The notes: generated from the sequence alone by a model not told the origin. Counted from the first letter of the stretch, positions 41,701 to 51,249 are shown. The stretch is DNA of 64,000 nucleotides from Salminus brasiliensis (GCF_030463535.1 NC_132899.1:12796990-12860989), one strand, 5' to 3'. Translations and numbers: made by a program.

Positions 41701-44700
41701 CTTTGTATATTTCCACAGTGTATTTATTACTATCCAGCTTGACTCTGCAAATAACAAAGTGAATTTAAATTCAGAACTGTGATTACACATCTATTCTGCT
41801 AACACAGGCAGCATCTGTATCTCAGATTTAAGTTTTTCTGCTGCAGTCTACACAGCCAGCATATTAACTGACTTGTCACGCCTACAATAGTAAAAGGTCC
41901 TGTTGCAGTGTCGCTCCCTTTTCAAAAAAGTCAGACATATAAATTGGATGAGATGAGCAGCAGACCCAGAGGTCAGTCTTCACTTGGTGTGACTCAATGA
42001 AAGCGAGAAACTACATGGTGGGTGATACACTCATGTACTGTGTACAGTGATGATATGGTTTCTGACCTCAGTGACCCTTTCCTGCTGAATGGCCTGCAGA
42101 TCAATATTGGCCCATTCCGGAGATTAGGTGATCTGTGTAAGCTGCTAGTCAGAATCAGAATCACTATATTTCGTATGTTACACATATGAGGAATTTGTAT
42201 TGGTAAATGCACACATGTATACCCCCCCCATCATTCTATACTCAATGCCCCATAAAGAGAAAGCGCAACAATTTTAGACATTTTTTGCAAATGTATTTAA
42301 AAAGAAAAATTATTTTCCTTAAAAAATATATATATATTGCATTGATGGAAGTATTCAGAACCTTTACAAGGTTTGCACACCTGGATGTTTAATTGAGTGC
42401 AAATCAGGGCTCTGGATGGGCCACTCAAGGACATTCACACAGTTCTCCCTAAGCCACTTGTGTTGTCTTGGCTTTGTGCATTGTCTTGTTGAAAGGTGAA
42501 CCTTTGGTCCTGTCTGAGGTTTCTGAGCACTCAGGAAGAGGTTTTCATTAAGAAGAATTCTATATTTTGCGATTTTTGAGATGACGCTTAAAATCGAGGC
42601 CAAAAAGTTCAATCTGGGATTCAGCAGACCATATAATCTGTAGTGACCTTGGGGGCTTTTCATGTGTCTTTGTCAGGCCCATCTGCACACAGGATCTTTG
42701 GAGCTCAGCCATTGGGAGTGACCATTGGGTCCTTGGTCACCTCTCTTACCCTTCTCCCCCGCTGCGTTAGCCATTCTACAGCCTCCTTTGATGTGTGTTT
42801 AGGCTCATTGTCCTGTTGAAACACCCTAATGTGTTTTAACAATTTAGCTGATGTTTTAAGGAAACTTGCTATTCATGTGTATCATGTACTGTAGCTTTGA
42901 TGAGTCTTTCATTTAGGAAAGGAAAGGGGTGGGTGTGTCTCTTTCAAACACAGCTCAGTTGTCCCTGCCTGAACCTCTACACCCCCGTCTCTCCTCTTTG
43001 CAGAAAGCTGTACAGGTCAAGACTTGGCTGATTTGGGAGACAGGCTCAGGGATTGGTTCCAGCTTCTTCATGGCAATGCTAAAACCAATAACTCTGGTAG
43101 ACAGGGATCAGGAACAGCATCAGGTTAGCAACAACACACGCGTTCTCTGACATAAGCACACACGTCCACATTTACGTTCTTCACACATGCACTACTATGT
43201 CTGCTCCTTCTCCTCCTGCAGTGTTTGAAAGGAACTTGGTGGCTGGCTGTAAGGACTCTATTGGCTGGATGTTCACTAAGCTGGACACCAGTAATGATCT
43301 GTACCTGGACCACTCAGAGCTGGCAGCTATTAACTTGGAGAAGTATGAGGTGTGTATCAGACCCTTCTTCAACTCCTGCGACTCGTACAGAGATGGCAAG
43401 GTCTCCACGGCTGAGTGGTGTCTCTGCTTCTGGAGGGAGAGTGAGTCTTTTTGAAATATTTATATGTTTGTCTGTCTCACCGTCCTGTTGCTCACTAACC
43501 TTCACCATCTTAAAATCGTTCTTTAAAAAAAGTAATTATTGTATTCACATGTACTGTCCCCTTTTTACCCCAGATATAGCCAAGCAGCCAAGATATTCTA
43601 AGTGTCTGAAGTATTTTTTTTTTTTTTTTAGCATTGCACGGGAGCTACTAGGCTAATGCAGCTAACATAATGAAAGCTTACGTACACAAGTTAGCAGTGG
43701 GCTACCTAAATGCCTAAAGAAGCATTCAAACTCCTAAGTAGTCTAAAGGTAATTGGACTTTCTGACATTGACATTGAAATTCATAAAAATGGGTGAAGGT
43801 GCAGTAATAGCCATTATCAAACCTATATTTGTGTGTAATATTGCTATTTGGATAAAGGTGAAATGATTTTTTGTGTGTAATTTTGCTATTTGGATAAAGG
43901 TGAAATGAATTTTTGCCCACAGTTTATATGCAGAAGTTCACTTTTGTTAGAGTTATACTAAGGTTGATATACACAAAACTGTCTCAATACAATTACTAAT
44001 AGTTAACAGTTCATTGTTGGTAACACAGGAAGTATAAATGGATAATTAAAACAAATTATTATTTAAAAGTATACACTGAATACACTGAAAACATCATTAT
44101 AATAAAAAACAATAAAAAGTCATATTCACGTAACTAAAGGACACTTCATATTTTGAAAACTGACCGTCAGTGGAAAAAACATACAGGTTTATTTATTTTT
44201 ATCTATTTAACTGCTGACTGACATTCAAAGTGAAAGTAGAGCTGGAGTTTGTAGATCACTTTTTTACATTTTAGTTTCTGATTTGCAACAAAAACACTTA
44301 TAGACTTATTTGTCAGCTTCTTATTGTAGTTTTCAATTCCCCCTTAAATAGTACAGTTAAGACTTCTTTATGGTTCCTGAACAAAACTGCTACGCCATTT
44401 AAGGTGGAATGTAAAATCCCAATAGGCAGCTGATGAATAAGAGGCCAACATCAGTGTGTATGATCAGAAACTGAAATGTTTTATTAAAAAAAAAAATTCT
44501 AAATTTAACATGATTGCTAAAATGTTATTACAGTTTTACACAGTACTGTCAGCAGATAGATTAATAATAATTAAGTTTTCACTCCATCAGCAAATGAGAT
44601 AGGGGGCTCCGATGTATCATGCATTCCTAGCTCTGATGTAATGGCTGCTTCTGCTGCTGCTATAATGATGTAATTATTCTTCAGAGACATTTTGAGTATG

Positions 44701-47700
44701 CACTACTTAAAACTGGTCACAGTGATCTAAAAGTCTTCTGACCTGCAGAACCACCCTGTCTGGCTGAGATTGAGAGGATCCAAGTGCAGGAGTCAACTAA
44801 GAAGAAGCCAGGTACACCATGAGTCATAGGCGGGTGTATGTGTGTGCATACAGTGACATGCTTGTGTTGTGTAATTGTGTAGTCCTGGTGTGCATCTATC
44901 GGAGGCGCTATAAGGGGTTCATGATACAGATTATAGATTATAGTTAGGGATTAACTACTAATTAGATGGGATTACAGGACGAGCTGGCTGTAGACACACA
45001 CACACACACACACTCCTCTCTACTTAACATTTTCTAGAGGCATGTTGTGTGAGTGTTTGTACATGTGTACAACTGTGTGTGGTGTGGATATTGACAGAGG
45101 ACAGCGGATTCACACCTAGCAGACGGATGCTTTAGTTCCCTTTATAATAGAGGCACAGGGAGAGCGGGATTACCTGTCAACCTATTTCCTCTATCTCTCT
45201 CTCTCTTTCTCTTTGTGCATCTGTCTCTCTCTTTCTCTCTGTCTCTCTTGCTTCTTTTTCTCATATTACACCCTCTCTCTCTTTCTCTCGGTGGGTTTGT
45301 TAGGCAGCAGTGTTGAGCTGTAATACTGAGTGACTGTTTTGTATGACAGCAGCCCTCCTGGGAGGCGGGAACAGTACTCCAGTCACAGTGCTGTCGTTGG
45401 TTTGTTAGCGCTGTCAGTCATTGTAGACTACAGACATCAGAGATCTTCCGTATGTCTCCATACGCCCCATGTATAGTCTATTTTATTCTGTTCTATTCTA
45501 GGCCACTCTAGTCTGCTTTATTCTATTCTATTCTATTGTATCCTATTCCAGCCTATTGCAGTCTAGCCTGTCAAATTCTATTCTATTCTATTCTAGTCTA
45601 GTCTAGTCTAGTCTGTTCTAGTCTGTTTATTCTCATCTGTTTTATTCTAGGCCAGGCTAGTTTGGTCTGTTCTGTTCTATTCTCTTTTAGCCTAGTGTAA
45701 TGTTTCTTTTTCTGTTCTGGTCTATTCTAGTCCAGTCTGGTTTATTCTATTAAATTCTGTTGTCTTCTATTCTAGTTTAGTCTAATCCAGTTTAGGCTGT
45801 CACATTCTATTCTATTCTATTCTATTTTAGTGTGTGTGTATGTATATATATATATATATATATATTTATTTTTTTTAAAAAATTTTTATGGTTTAGTCTA
45901 ATCCAGTGTAGTCTGTCTTATTCTGTTATTTTCTGTTCCATTTCATTATATTCTATTAAAGTAATATAGTCTAGTCCAGTCTGGTCTACTCTATTAAATT
46001 CTGATCAATTCTAGTCTAGTTTAGTCTAATCCAATGTAGTCTGTTGCATTCTATTATATTCCATTCTATTCTATTCCATTCTATTCTATTCTTTTTGTAA
46101 GAATCTTTTTTATTGTATTCTATTCTATTTTCTTTTAGGAATCTTTCTAATTCTATTCTAGTCTGTCTTGTCACATTCTTTTCTATTGAAAATCATTAGC
46201 AGTTAATGTAGGTGTATAGTGGATTAAAAATTCTCTCTCTGTAGATATGAAGAAAGAAGTAATGTGTTATTTGCTGCATATGTTTGCCTGTAAACAGACT
46301 GATGGCAGGATGCCATTAGCTGGAAGCGTACATTTCATGGAGCAGTCCTCTGGCTGCTGGGCCATCGTTGTCCAATAAATAGGCTCTCTCCCTGTCTGCT
46401 GATAAGCTTTCTTATCTCACATCTATAAAGTGCCACTCAGACTGCCTTCCCCTGATTCCCCATCACTGTGGAGCAGCAAAACAGAGTGTCATATTAGTAT
46501 ATTGTGTGTATGTTTGTGTACGTTTATGCTTGTGTGTTTGTGTCTGATATGCTGTGACTGCTCAACAACAACAGGAAGCATATCAATATTTAACAAGCGT
46601 GTGTGTATTTGTTATAGGTATGTACATCCCTAGCTGTGATGAGGATGGATACTACAGGAAGCTGCAGTGTGACCAGAGCAGAGCAGAATGCTGGTGTGTT
46701 GATCCACACGGCAATGAGGTCACTGGATCCCGTGTTCATGGCAACCCTGACTGTGGTAAGTGTCACCTATAATATGATGTGTGTGTGTTTTTCTTTCAAT
46801 AATTATTTAATTAATTCATTCATTCAGGCAGCAATCTGCCACAGCTGACAGCAGGGGTCTGTAAATAAGCTACAGGAACATATAAAGCAATTAAATTATG
46901 CAAAGCCTTTGTATTAAAAATGAGAAGGTTGATTCAAAGCAAAGTGTTATTGCAGGAAAAATGTTCAAAGTGGTACATTTCGAGTCAGATTATTTATTAG
47001 TTGTAAATATAAGAATGGATGTACTGTAGGCTGGTAATAGCTGCAATAAAACCTTGGTAAGATAAACCTGGTTCTTTATTTTTATGTAAAGCATTAATTT
47101 GGCTGTAACTCACAGTTATGGATTTGAAGACTACCACTAGTAATAAACTGTAATGAACTGTGACATGTGACAACTAAGGAATTCAATACAGAAGGTTACA
47201 ACATTAAGTGCTGGCTCATTTCCACTTAAAACACACAGATTAAGTAATGATAGGAGTAGAATGGTGTCACTTAAATATTGAAATCATTTTTATTCTGTTT
47301 GAATATTTTATATGCAATAGGATTTCCTGAGACTGTGCCTTAACACTTTGGTACATAAGTAAGGTATATGGATGGAAAATCCAGTCTTTTTTATGAAAAA
47401 ACTATGAAAAGATTATATTAAAAAACTGTCAATCCATACTGTTGTTTTTCTTTTAATGAAAATGTAGTAAACTGAGTCAAATAAATGGTAAATAAAATAA
47501 AATGATAACAGCTAAATTTCCAATCTTTATACGTTCTGTGACTGTTTAAACTTGTACTAAAATTAATCAAAGCAACTGTCTATAGACCTGAAATGAAATT
47601 GAAGCCCACAAGGCATGGAAAGGCTTTAAGAAGATAACCAAGCGTTTTCAGTTTTAGGTTTCTACAGTGATATTCTAGAGTGTTATGAAAAAATGGCAGT

Positions 47701-48156
47701 TCAGGGGAAGAGATCTTGATGAGATCTGGAAGGCCAAGAGAATGAACTGCTTGTATGCTGGTGAGACAGGTAAAGCAAAACCCCCATATGACTGCCAAAA
47801 CCCTGCATGAAAGTTTAAGTCAAAAGAGTGGTGCACTGTTCCACTGTGCAGTGCTGCTTGCAACCTGCTACCTTGTCATGAAACTCAACAAAGTTGAAGT
47901 TTTGGAAACAAGTGCTGTGGACTGAATACAAGGTTGTTTTGGATTTTGCATAACACTATACTAGAAATGCTCTCTATATTTTAATGCTGCTTTTCTTTCT
48001 GTCACAGATGAGTTAGTAGGGTACTCTGGGGACTTTGGCAGTGGCGTGGGATGGGAGGATGAAGAGGAGAAGGAGACGGAGGAGAACGGAGAGGAGGCTG
48101 AGGAAGAAGAAGAGGCTGAGCCCGGAGAGACTGATGATGGAGGGTACATCTGGTAG
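9187..48156 (+). CDS. spock2: Testican-2 (SPOCK2), secreted calcium-binding proteoglycan, 11 coding exons
   Basis: Join: 9187-9375, 29009-29017, 29653-29698, 37359-37473, 39574-39676, 40443-40569, 43004-43123, 43222-43440, 44749-44811, 46618-46755, 48008-48156. The 1278 nt encode 425 residues plus stop (human about 424), and all phases agree. Seen in order: signal peptide (about 1-24), testican N-terminal region, follistatin/Kazal-like domain (about 90-178), extracellular calcium-binding domain with two EF-hand-like loops (about 199-309), thyroglobulin type-1 domain (about 313-376, CWCV at 355-358), and an acidic tail ending GGYIW. S383 and S388 in SGDFGSG match the glycosaminoglycan sites of testican-2, and N225 is an N-glycosylation sequon. 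The family is extracellular, enriched in nervous tissue, and modulates proteases and matrix. It is testican-2 rather than testican-1 or -3 because of the EVE insert near residue 64 and the tail sequence. Confidence 0.95.
9989..10036. repeat. spock2: (TTTA)n microsatellite
   Basis: A nearly pure TTTA tetranucleotide run of about 11-12 units, early in intron 1. Confidence 0.95.
10600..10617. other. spock2: Perfect 18-bp palindrome AACCGAGCCGGCTCGGTT
   Basis: This is a perfect inverted repeat without a spacer, centred on GCCGGC, about 1.2 kb into intron 1. It contains four CpGs in an otherwise CpG-poor neighbourhood. It could be a binding site for a dimeric factor or a chance palindrome. Confidence 0.6.
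13169..13251. repeat. spock2: Compound (TA)n-(GT)n-(ATTT)n microsatellite
   Basis: A TA run (to 13199) is followed by a GT run (13207-13228) and an ATTT run (13228-13250) in direct succession. Confidence 0.95.
13310..13600. mobile_element. spock2: Degenerate interspersed repeat, class uncertain
   Basis: Phrases such as AATATTGATATATCAGTG near the left and GCCAGATTCTTGCCAACAC near the right resemble a dispersed, probably non-autonomous DNA element of fish. No coding remnant or clear terminal repeat is visible. Confidence 0.35.
14672..14728. repeat. spock2: (TA)n microsatellite
   Basis: A pure TA run of about 28 units in intron 1. Confidence 0.95.
15531..16113. mobile_element. spock2: Dispersed repeat with GC-rich ends, possibly LTR-derived
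   Basis: The segment opens with a GTCATGGCGTGTGCGG phrase, continues with an A/C-rich body containing many ACAAA and AACAC words, and closes with a CCCGGGGGAGGGCGTGATA phrase. The closing block resembles that of the segment ending near 23701, so the two probably share origin or class. There is no coding potential. An LTR or non-autonomous retroelement is possible but unproven. Confidence 0.4.
18310..18526 (-). mobile_element. spock2: Probable SINE-like interspersed repeat, reverse orientation
   Basis: The segment contains GCGGCATGACTCAGGATTC, and AGGATTCAAAT resembles a worn reverse-complement B box of a tRNA-derived promoter. The whole stretch has the feel of a dispersed fish repeat. An A box is not clear. 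The 73-residue open frame across it is not considered a gene. Confidence 0.35.
19840..19915. mobile_element. spock2: Fragment of a hAT-like element
   Basis: The phrase GGATCGGTGCATCCCTAGC at the right end matches the kind of terminus (CTAGGGATGCACCGATCC in reverse) seen in abundant hAT-like repeats of fish. Only a short end fragment is present. Confidence 0.45.
20833..20880. mobile_element. spock2: Terminal fragment of a hAT-like MITE
   Basis: It ends with ATACATGTATTGTTACACCCC followed by TA. The reverse complement, beginning TAGGGGTGTAACA, is the hallmark end of a common hAT-type non-autonomous element. The same terminus recurs at 38375-38399. Confidence 0.5.
20938..20997. repeat. spock2: Impure (AAC/AAT)n then (AAAT)n repeat
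   Basis: An A-rich tandem stretch of AAC, AAT and AAAT units. Confidence 0.85.
22560..22770 (-). mobile_element. spock2: Degenerate V-SINE/HAmo-like SINE, reverse orientation
   Basis: Worn matches to the reverse-oriented SINE layout are visible in order: the TTAGCTGATTGCTTTTGCCC phrase (the 3' LINE-like tail), a central GTGGCAG block, then TGAGTCATGGCC and CCTAAACTACCATCAC near the tRNA-derived head. Divergence is high, so this is an old copy. Confidence 0.45.
23169..23728. mobile_element. spock2: MITE-like element with perfect 14-bp TIRs and a GC-rich insertion
   Basis: The left end ACACTGTTAAAAGT (23169-23182) is the exact reverse complement of the right end ACTTTTAACAGTGT (23715-23728). 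Just inside the left end is GGTCTTTAAAGAACCC, recalling the GGTTCTTT family scattered through this intron. Most of the interior (about 23215-23703) has a different, GC-rich composition and ends CCCCTGGGGCGGGCG then GCGGGCGTGACAG, suggesting a second repeat inserted in the MITE. No transposase is present. Confidence 0.55.
28921..29008 (+). promoter_or_regulatory. spock2: Long polypyrimidine tract upstream of the microexon
   Basis: About 60 almost unbroken pyrimidines lead to the AG at 29007-29008. Two TGC triplets (28980-28982 and 28986-28988) lie 21-29 nt before the exon. Long pyrimidine tracts bound by PTB and UGC motifs bound by SRRM4 are established features of neural microexon control. 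Applying that here is inference. Confidence 0.5.
29009..29017 (+). CDS. spock2: spock2 exon 2: 9-nt microexon encoding EVE
   Basis: GAAGTGGAG lies between an AG acceptor and a GTAGGA donor and encodes Glu-Val-Glu (residues 64-66). Testican-2 has EVE between the RFRD and DDY blocks, as I recall it, whereas testican-1 runs directly from RFRD to DDY. The exon is phase 0 on both sides, so skipping it keeps the frame. It is far too short to be found by an open-frame search; position, phase and homology support it. Confidence 0.85.
29653..29698 (+). CDS. spock2: spock2 exon 3
   Basis: It encodes DDYVRTVEDPQGSEE (residues 67-81) and leaves one base for the next codon. The acceptor is TTCTTTAG and the donor AAA|GTGAGT. 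The sequence aligns with the short acidic linker of testican-2 before the follistatin-like domain. Confidence 0.9.
30011..30205 (+). mobile_element. spock2: 3'-tail fragment of a dispersed retroposon
   Basis: The phrases TCTCAAGGTTTCTTCCTC, AAAGCTGCTTTGTGACAACA and AAAAGCACTATATAAATGC, ending in repeated GAATTGA/GAACTGA words, match a family very common in fish introns. Only the terminal part is present, in intron 3. Confidence 0.55.
32564..32676. repeat. spock2: (CA)n/(TA)n/(TG)n-rich low-complexity cluster
   Basis: Short ACACAC, TATATA and GTGTGT runs follow one another in intron 3, including an AT stretch at about 32602-32650. Confidence 0.9.
33173..33201. repeat. spock2: (CATC)n microsatellite
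   Basis: Seven CATC units. It is flanked by two similar copies of a TGGTTAAAGAGCACTATTGG segment (about 33058-33105 and 33231-33279). Confidence 0.9.
35471..35740 (+). mobile_element. spock2: tRNA-derived SINE
   Basis: An A-box-like TGGTTAGAGCTCCGG (about 35479-35494) and a B-box-like GGTTCGATATCCC (about 35516-35528) form a tRNA-like RNA polymerase III promoter. They are followed by TTGAGCAAGGCCCTTCA, a GTGTGTGTG-rich middle, and a tail with ATTTCGCTGTACAT and CACCTTTACCTTTAAC. This is a full-length or nearly full-length copy in intron 3 of a SINE type I associate with ostariophysan fish. Confidence 0.75.
37359..37473 (+). CDS. spock2: spock2 exon 4: start of the follistatin-like domain
   Basis: It encodes VDTTKDPCQKVKCSRHKVC through KKLEH plus two bases of an Arg codon (residues 82-120), the first cysteine cluster of the follistatin-like domain, very close to human testican-2. 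The acceptor is CCCCACAG. The exon ends at CACAG and is followed by GCAAGT, a consensus GC donor. Ending here is the only way to join exon 5 in the right frame. Confidence 0.92.
37901..38399. mobile_element. spock2: Mosaic of hAT-like DNA element fragments
   Basis: The left part has GTCCCAATTCGGGGACTGC and GGCTGTCCCATTTTGAAGG, phrases from a repeat family frequent in fish. The right end is TACATGTACTGTTACACCCC then TAG, the typical hAT MITE terminus also seen at 20833-20880. There may be two elements here. No transposase is seen. Confidence 0.45.
38860..38885. repeat. spock2: (GT)n microsatellite
   Basis: About 12 GT units in intron 4. Confidence 0.95.
39574..39676 (+). CDS. spock2: spock2 exon 5: Kazal-like core
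   Basis: It completes Arg120 and encodes VRQPELKPHVSCKPCQL through PVCGSDGHNYASQ (to residue 154). The CGSDGHNY motif is the hallmark of the Kazal/follistatin fold. The acceptor is TTTATAG and the donor CACAG|GTACAC, phase 0. Confidence 0.93.
40443..40569 (+). CDS. spock2: spock2 exon 6: end of the follistatin-like domain and linker
   Basis: It encodes CKLEQQACLSGKELSVKC, then AGPCPC, then a Pro/Glu-rich linker up to KP (residues 155-196). CKLE..AC and GPCPC match testicans closely. The acceptor is CACTGCAG and the donor CAG|GTGGGC. Confidence 0.93.
42148..42212 (+). mobile_element. spock2: Fragment of an AGAATCAGAATCA-type dispersed repeat
   Basis: AGTCAGAATCAGAATCACTA followed by CATATGAGGAATTTG matches the tail of a repeat common in fish introns. 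The fragment is short. Confidence 0.4.
42225..42775 (-). mobile_element. spock2: Internally deleted Tc1-like transposon, reverse orientation
   Basis: The + strand carries the reverse complement of a Tc1-type transposase gene in worn form: GGGCTCTGGATGGGCCACTC (about 42407-42426), a block with TGTTGAAAGGTGAACC, then GGTTTTCATTAAGAA. After a deletion come TGACCATTGGGTCCTTGG and CACCTCTCTTACC (to about 42765). The left flank (CCATAAAGAGAAAGCGCAAC, then TTTTTGCAAATGTATTTAAA) matches the non-coding end of the same family. The copy lies in intron 6 and cannot encode an active protein. Confidence 0.7.
43004..43123 (+). CDS. spock2: spock2 exon 7: start of the extracellular calcium-binding domain
   Basis: It encodes ESCTGQDLADLGDRLRDWF then QLLHGNAKTNNSGRQ and so on (residues 197-236). 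CTGQDLADLGDRLRDWFQLLH is nearly identical to testican-2. N225 in NNS is an N-glycosylation sequon at the equivalent human position. The acceptor is TTTGCAG and the donor CAG|GTTAGC. Confidence 0.94.
43222..43440 (+). CDS. spock2: spock2 exon 8: EF-hand pair of the EC domain
   Basis: It encodes residues 237-309: C246KDSIGWMFTKLD, the loop-like stretches DTSNDLYLDHSEL and DSYRDGKVSTAEW, and the ending CLCFWRE. This is the SPARC-type calcium-binding core with conserved cysteines (C281, C289, C303, C305). It is preceded by an intron of only 98 bp. The donor is GAGA|GTGAGT. Confidence 0.95.
43828..43915. repeat. spock2: Two-copy tandem duplication of about 44 bp
   Basis: Two near-identical copies of a segment containing GCTATTTGGATAAAGGTGAA lie head to tail in intron 8. 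Confidence 0.85.
44749..44811 (+). CDS. spock2: spock2 exon 9: start of the thyroglobulin type-1 domain
   Basis: It encodes KPPCLAEIERIQVQESTKKK then P (residues 310-330), leaving one base. This is the first cysteine segment of the thyroglobulin type-1 repeat. The acceptor is ACCTGCAG and the donor CCAG|GTACAC. Confidence 0.93.
45478..46160. repeat. spock2: Degenerate pentanucleotide satellite (TTCTA / TCTAG-type)
   Basis: Almost 700 bases are built from variants of TTCTA, TCTAT, TCTAG and TCTGT. They are interrupted by a TATATA stretch (about 45841-45866) and AT-rich breaks. It lies in intron 9 and is clearly tandem in origin but strongly decayed. Confidence 0.85.
46618..46755 (+). CDS. spock2: spock2 exon 10: thyroglobulin type-1 core
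   Basis: It encodes GMYIPSCDEDGYYRKLQCDQ, then SRAECWCVDPHGNEVTGSR, then VHGNPDC (residues 331-376). CWCV (355-358) is the signature of the domain. The acceptor is GTTATAG and the donor TGTG|GTAAGT. Confidence 0.95.
48008..48156 (+). CDS. spock2: spock2 exon 11: glycosaminoglycan sites, acidic tail, stop
   Basis: It encodes DELVGYSGDFGSGVGWEDEE, a long Glu-rich tail, and TDDGGYIW before TAG (48154-48156), residues 377-425. S383 and S388 in Ser-Gly contexts match the glycosaminoglycan sites of testican-2. The purine-rich coding strand creates a false antisense open frame rich in Ser. Confidence 0.95.
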
Positions 48157-49526
48157 AAAACACTCACAGTCATCGTTATGCCTGTCCTCCACAAAGACCA
48201 TCTGTTGAAATCTCAGTATTAATTCATTTTAAGTCTTGCTTGGTTGAAGCTTTTTTTGAGATGAAGGCTGAACAGGTGATTTGTCACATATTTAATATGC
48301 AGTTAATCTTTTCTTTGAAGTCTAAATAGCAAATAATTACCTGAAACAATACCTTGACAGCGATTTCGGTACATTATTGCAATGTTTTTGAGCATATGAA
48401 TTTGATCAGGTGCACAACCAAAACAATAAGCAAATCAGTTTGGACATGTAAACATTAAAACCTGCCTGTTTATCTTATCCTAGTACAACATATCAATTAT
48501 TGGATTCATGAACTGCAAATCCCAACGCGGGTCCTTGGTGGATAGGCCTTTACACTGCTGTTAAACGCAGAGCAGGAGAAATCGCTCACTGCGCCTGAAA
48601 CTTACTGAAGAGCTTAGCAAACTGGGCTAACAATGCAGTAACTCTGTTGGAGGGGGATGTAGAGGGACAGGGACAGGTTTTGTCCTAATTATGTGTCATG
48701 TTTTCTTTGCTTGTACATCTACACAAAATGTGGCCATGCTGTGTTTAGGAACAAACACTGGTCTAAGCTGCTCATAATTAATAAAGGGATGCTTTCTATT
48801 CAGTTTCATTTAATATAATCAGCATATTCACATAACTTCCCATATCACACCAACATTAACATATAACTGCCTCAGTTTACAGGGCAGCATCACTATGTTA
48901 ATGTCCATCCACAGCCTACTTAGTATGTACGTATCTCCTACCTCTAAAGTCACCTATCATATTAGCAAATCGAACTCTTAAAAGGTAGCTGAGTAGGAAC
49001 ATATACTGTATTTAGAATCAGGGATGTAATGTTTCAAATTTTCCAGATGGTTAATTAGATTCAATTTCAGTTTCTCAAGGATAGGAATCGCTGTAGTCAC
49101 AGAAAAACAACAACTCCACCTCCTCATACGTGCACCATATCCAGCTTTATGGAACAGCCCTCACAGTCTTCTCCCTCTAATGATGAATGTGCCATGTGTG
49201 TTATGTTGCTTGAATGTGCTTTTTTCTCTCTTTTTTCTTGCTTTGTGTAAAGTGTACTTGAACACTTAGATTGAGTCGAACATGTTTATTTTTTCCTGTA
49301 CGTAATATTCGCAAGGTAAATGAAATTGATTGTTTTTAATATTGCATGTTAGTTCAGAAGAATGTACCTTTAATGTCTGCAAAGACAGAGTACTCTGGCC
49401 CTCTGATATTCAGTACTCTCCTTCCAGCAAATCTCCAGACGACAATATCTCGTTCTTCGTATAGATTGTAATAGAGAGTAAGGTCTAAACAAAATGTGGG
49501 ACTGAATCTGAAGAAATCTTATTGTG

Positions 49527-49568
<42 letters not shown>

Positions 49569-50588
49569 ATATATATATTATTGAATTGTCTTTAGATTGT
49601 TATATATGTCTCTTATTAAATTAAATTAAAATAGATGTACTATTCATTGTATGACATTTTGAAGAGATACGATGAAGGAAATGGCCTTGGAGATGGATTA
49701 CCTCTGAATTGATCAACCTAGATAAAGTCTTTCAAAGTCAGCCTCTGTCAGCTGTAGGTCCAAATGAGCTGAAATGTAAAGCGGGATTAGTTGTACACTG
49801 TCTGGACCCCAGGCCGGTATTATCACAGACCTAATAGACTTGCCTGAGGAATTATATTAAAAGTGATGAACACATCATGGATGTGCTGCAACGCATTCAT
49901 TATATCGAAACTGTTTCTGTTGTGAATGTCAAATTTTAATGAGGCTGCTGTCTCCTTCTCTTTCAAGAATCTGGTGAGATAAAAAGGAGAAGGAAAAAAA
50001 AGATCTTAAAAGACTTCCACCACGCAATGCATTGTAAAATCATTCCCATCCGGTGCAGTTCATTATTGTGGTAACTCTAGCAGCATCAGTTGGTATATCT
50101 AAAGTTGCTTTTGCTGTCTTTTTCGCGGTTTGCACAGTCTTCAGTGCTGCTGCTGGATCTGGTCAAATCAATACACGTTAACATAACGTGGAGATGGCAG
50201 GGTCAGAGAGAGGCACAGCGTTTGGGATTCAGCGGGGTTGCGCCTTCACGCAGTCTAAATGAAAGCACGCTGGCGAGAGACGAGCATGTGGCTCTGAGAC
50301 ATTGTGCACATTTTTGGTTCTGCATCAAATCAAATGATAGCAAAATCTAAAAACCTTCACAGCTTTAGACTCAATGAAGCAGCTGTCTGAACAGATACAA
50401 TTGTTCAACATGGAACCGTGAAGCGTTACAGAAATCCTGAAGAAATCAATGTTATGGTTTTGTAGGACGAACCCAGAAAACATCCACCTCTTCTCTCACG
50501 TCACATTAAACTGAACTTCTGCTGTGTATTCAGTGCTATTTAGCTCAGCCCGTGACGTTTTCCACTGTATTTGATATTTGATAATAAA
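48157..50588 (+). other. spock2: Probable spock2 3' UTR
   Basis: There is no coding signal. AATAAA occurs at 48780-48785 and again at 50583-50588. Testican-2 mRNAs have long 3' UTRs, so either signal or both may be used. An (AT)n run lies at 49529-49560. The true end cannot be fixed from sequence. Confidence 0.4.
49529..49560. repeat. (AT)n microsatellite
   Basis: A pure AT run of about 16 units, followed by further AT-rich sequence to about 49580. Confidence 0.95.
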
Positions 50589-50826
50589 TCGGCACTGGAA
50601 CCATTGTATTGTTGGGTTTGGGTTTGTTAGACTGTAAGTTTGTAGAGGTGAAGTATCACATGTGAAAAAGACAAAACATCACAAGTAGCAGGTTGATGAA
50701 GCAAATAAACTACAGTCAAGGCATCTGAAAGGGTTCTTCAGTGTTTCTGTAGTAAATATTTATACACAATTACATAAAGAATAATGACAACTGCCTGCTA
50801 TATAGGGTTCTTTACAAATGATCCTG

Positions 50827-51249
50827 TACACTGATAAGCGTAACATTAAAACCACCTGCCTTTTATTGTGAAGGTCCCCCTCATACTGCTGAAACAGCTC
50901 TGACCTGTCAAGGAATGAACCTCTAAAAAAGGTCCTGTGGTATCTGGCGTCAAGATGTTAGCAGCAGATCCTTTAAGTCCTGTAACTTGTGAAGTGGGGC
51001 CTCCATGAATTGTCAGTGATTCTTGTTTACCAGTTGTTACCAGTTGTCCTTCTGACTGGTCTGACTCATCTAGCCATCACAATTTAGTTCTTGTCAAGTA
51101 TCTCAAATCAGTGTTCCTGCTTCCACCTCATCAACTTAAAGAACATACTGTTCATTAGCTGCCTAATATGACAGGGGCAGTAATGAGAGTTCATGTCATT
51201 TACTTCCACTTCCGGTGGTTTTAATGTTATGACTGAATGGTTTTGGTAG
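50827..51249 (-). mobile_element. Internally deleted Tc1-like element with TIRs
   Basis: The left end TACACTGATAAGCGTAACAT continues TAAAACCACC, and the right end contains GGTGGTTTTAATGTTATGAC, so the two are imperfect inverted repeats. Inside, GTGGTATCTGGCGTCAAGAT then GTTAGCAGCAGATCCTTTAA is the reverse complement of the C-terminal coding part of a Tc1-like transposase common in fish. It is short and broken, so not active. Confidence 0.7.

Noticed and set aside
47961-48201. Ser-rich antisense frames over spock2 exon 11
   Set aside because: They are the reverse complement of the Glu-rich tail of testican-2.
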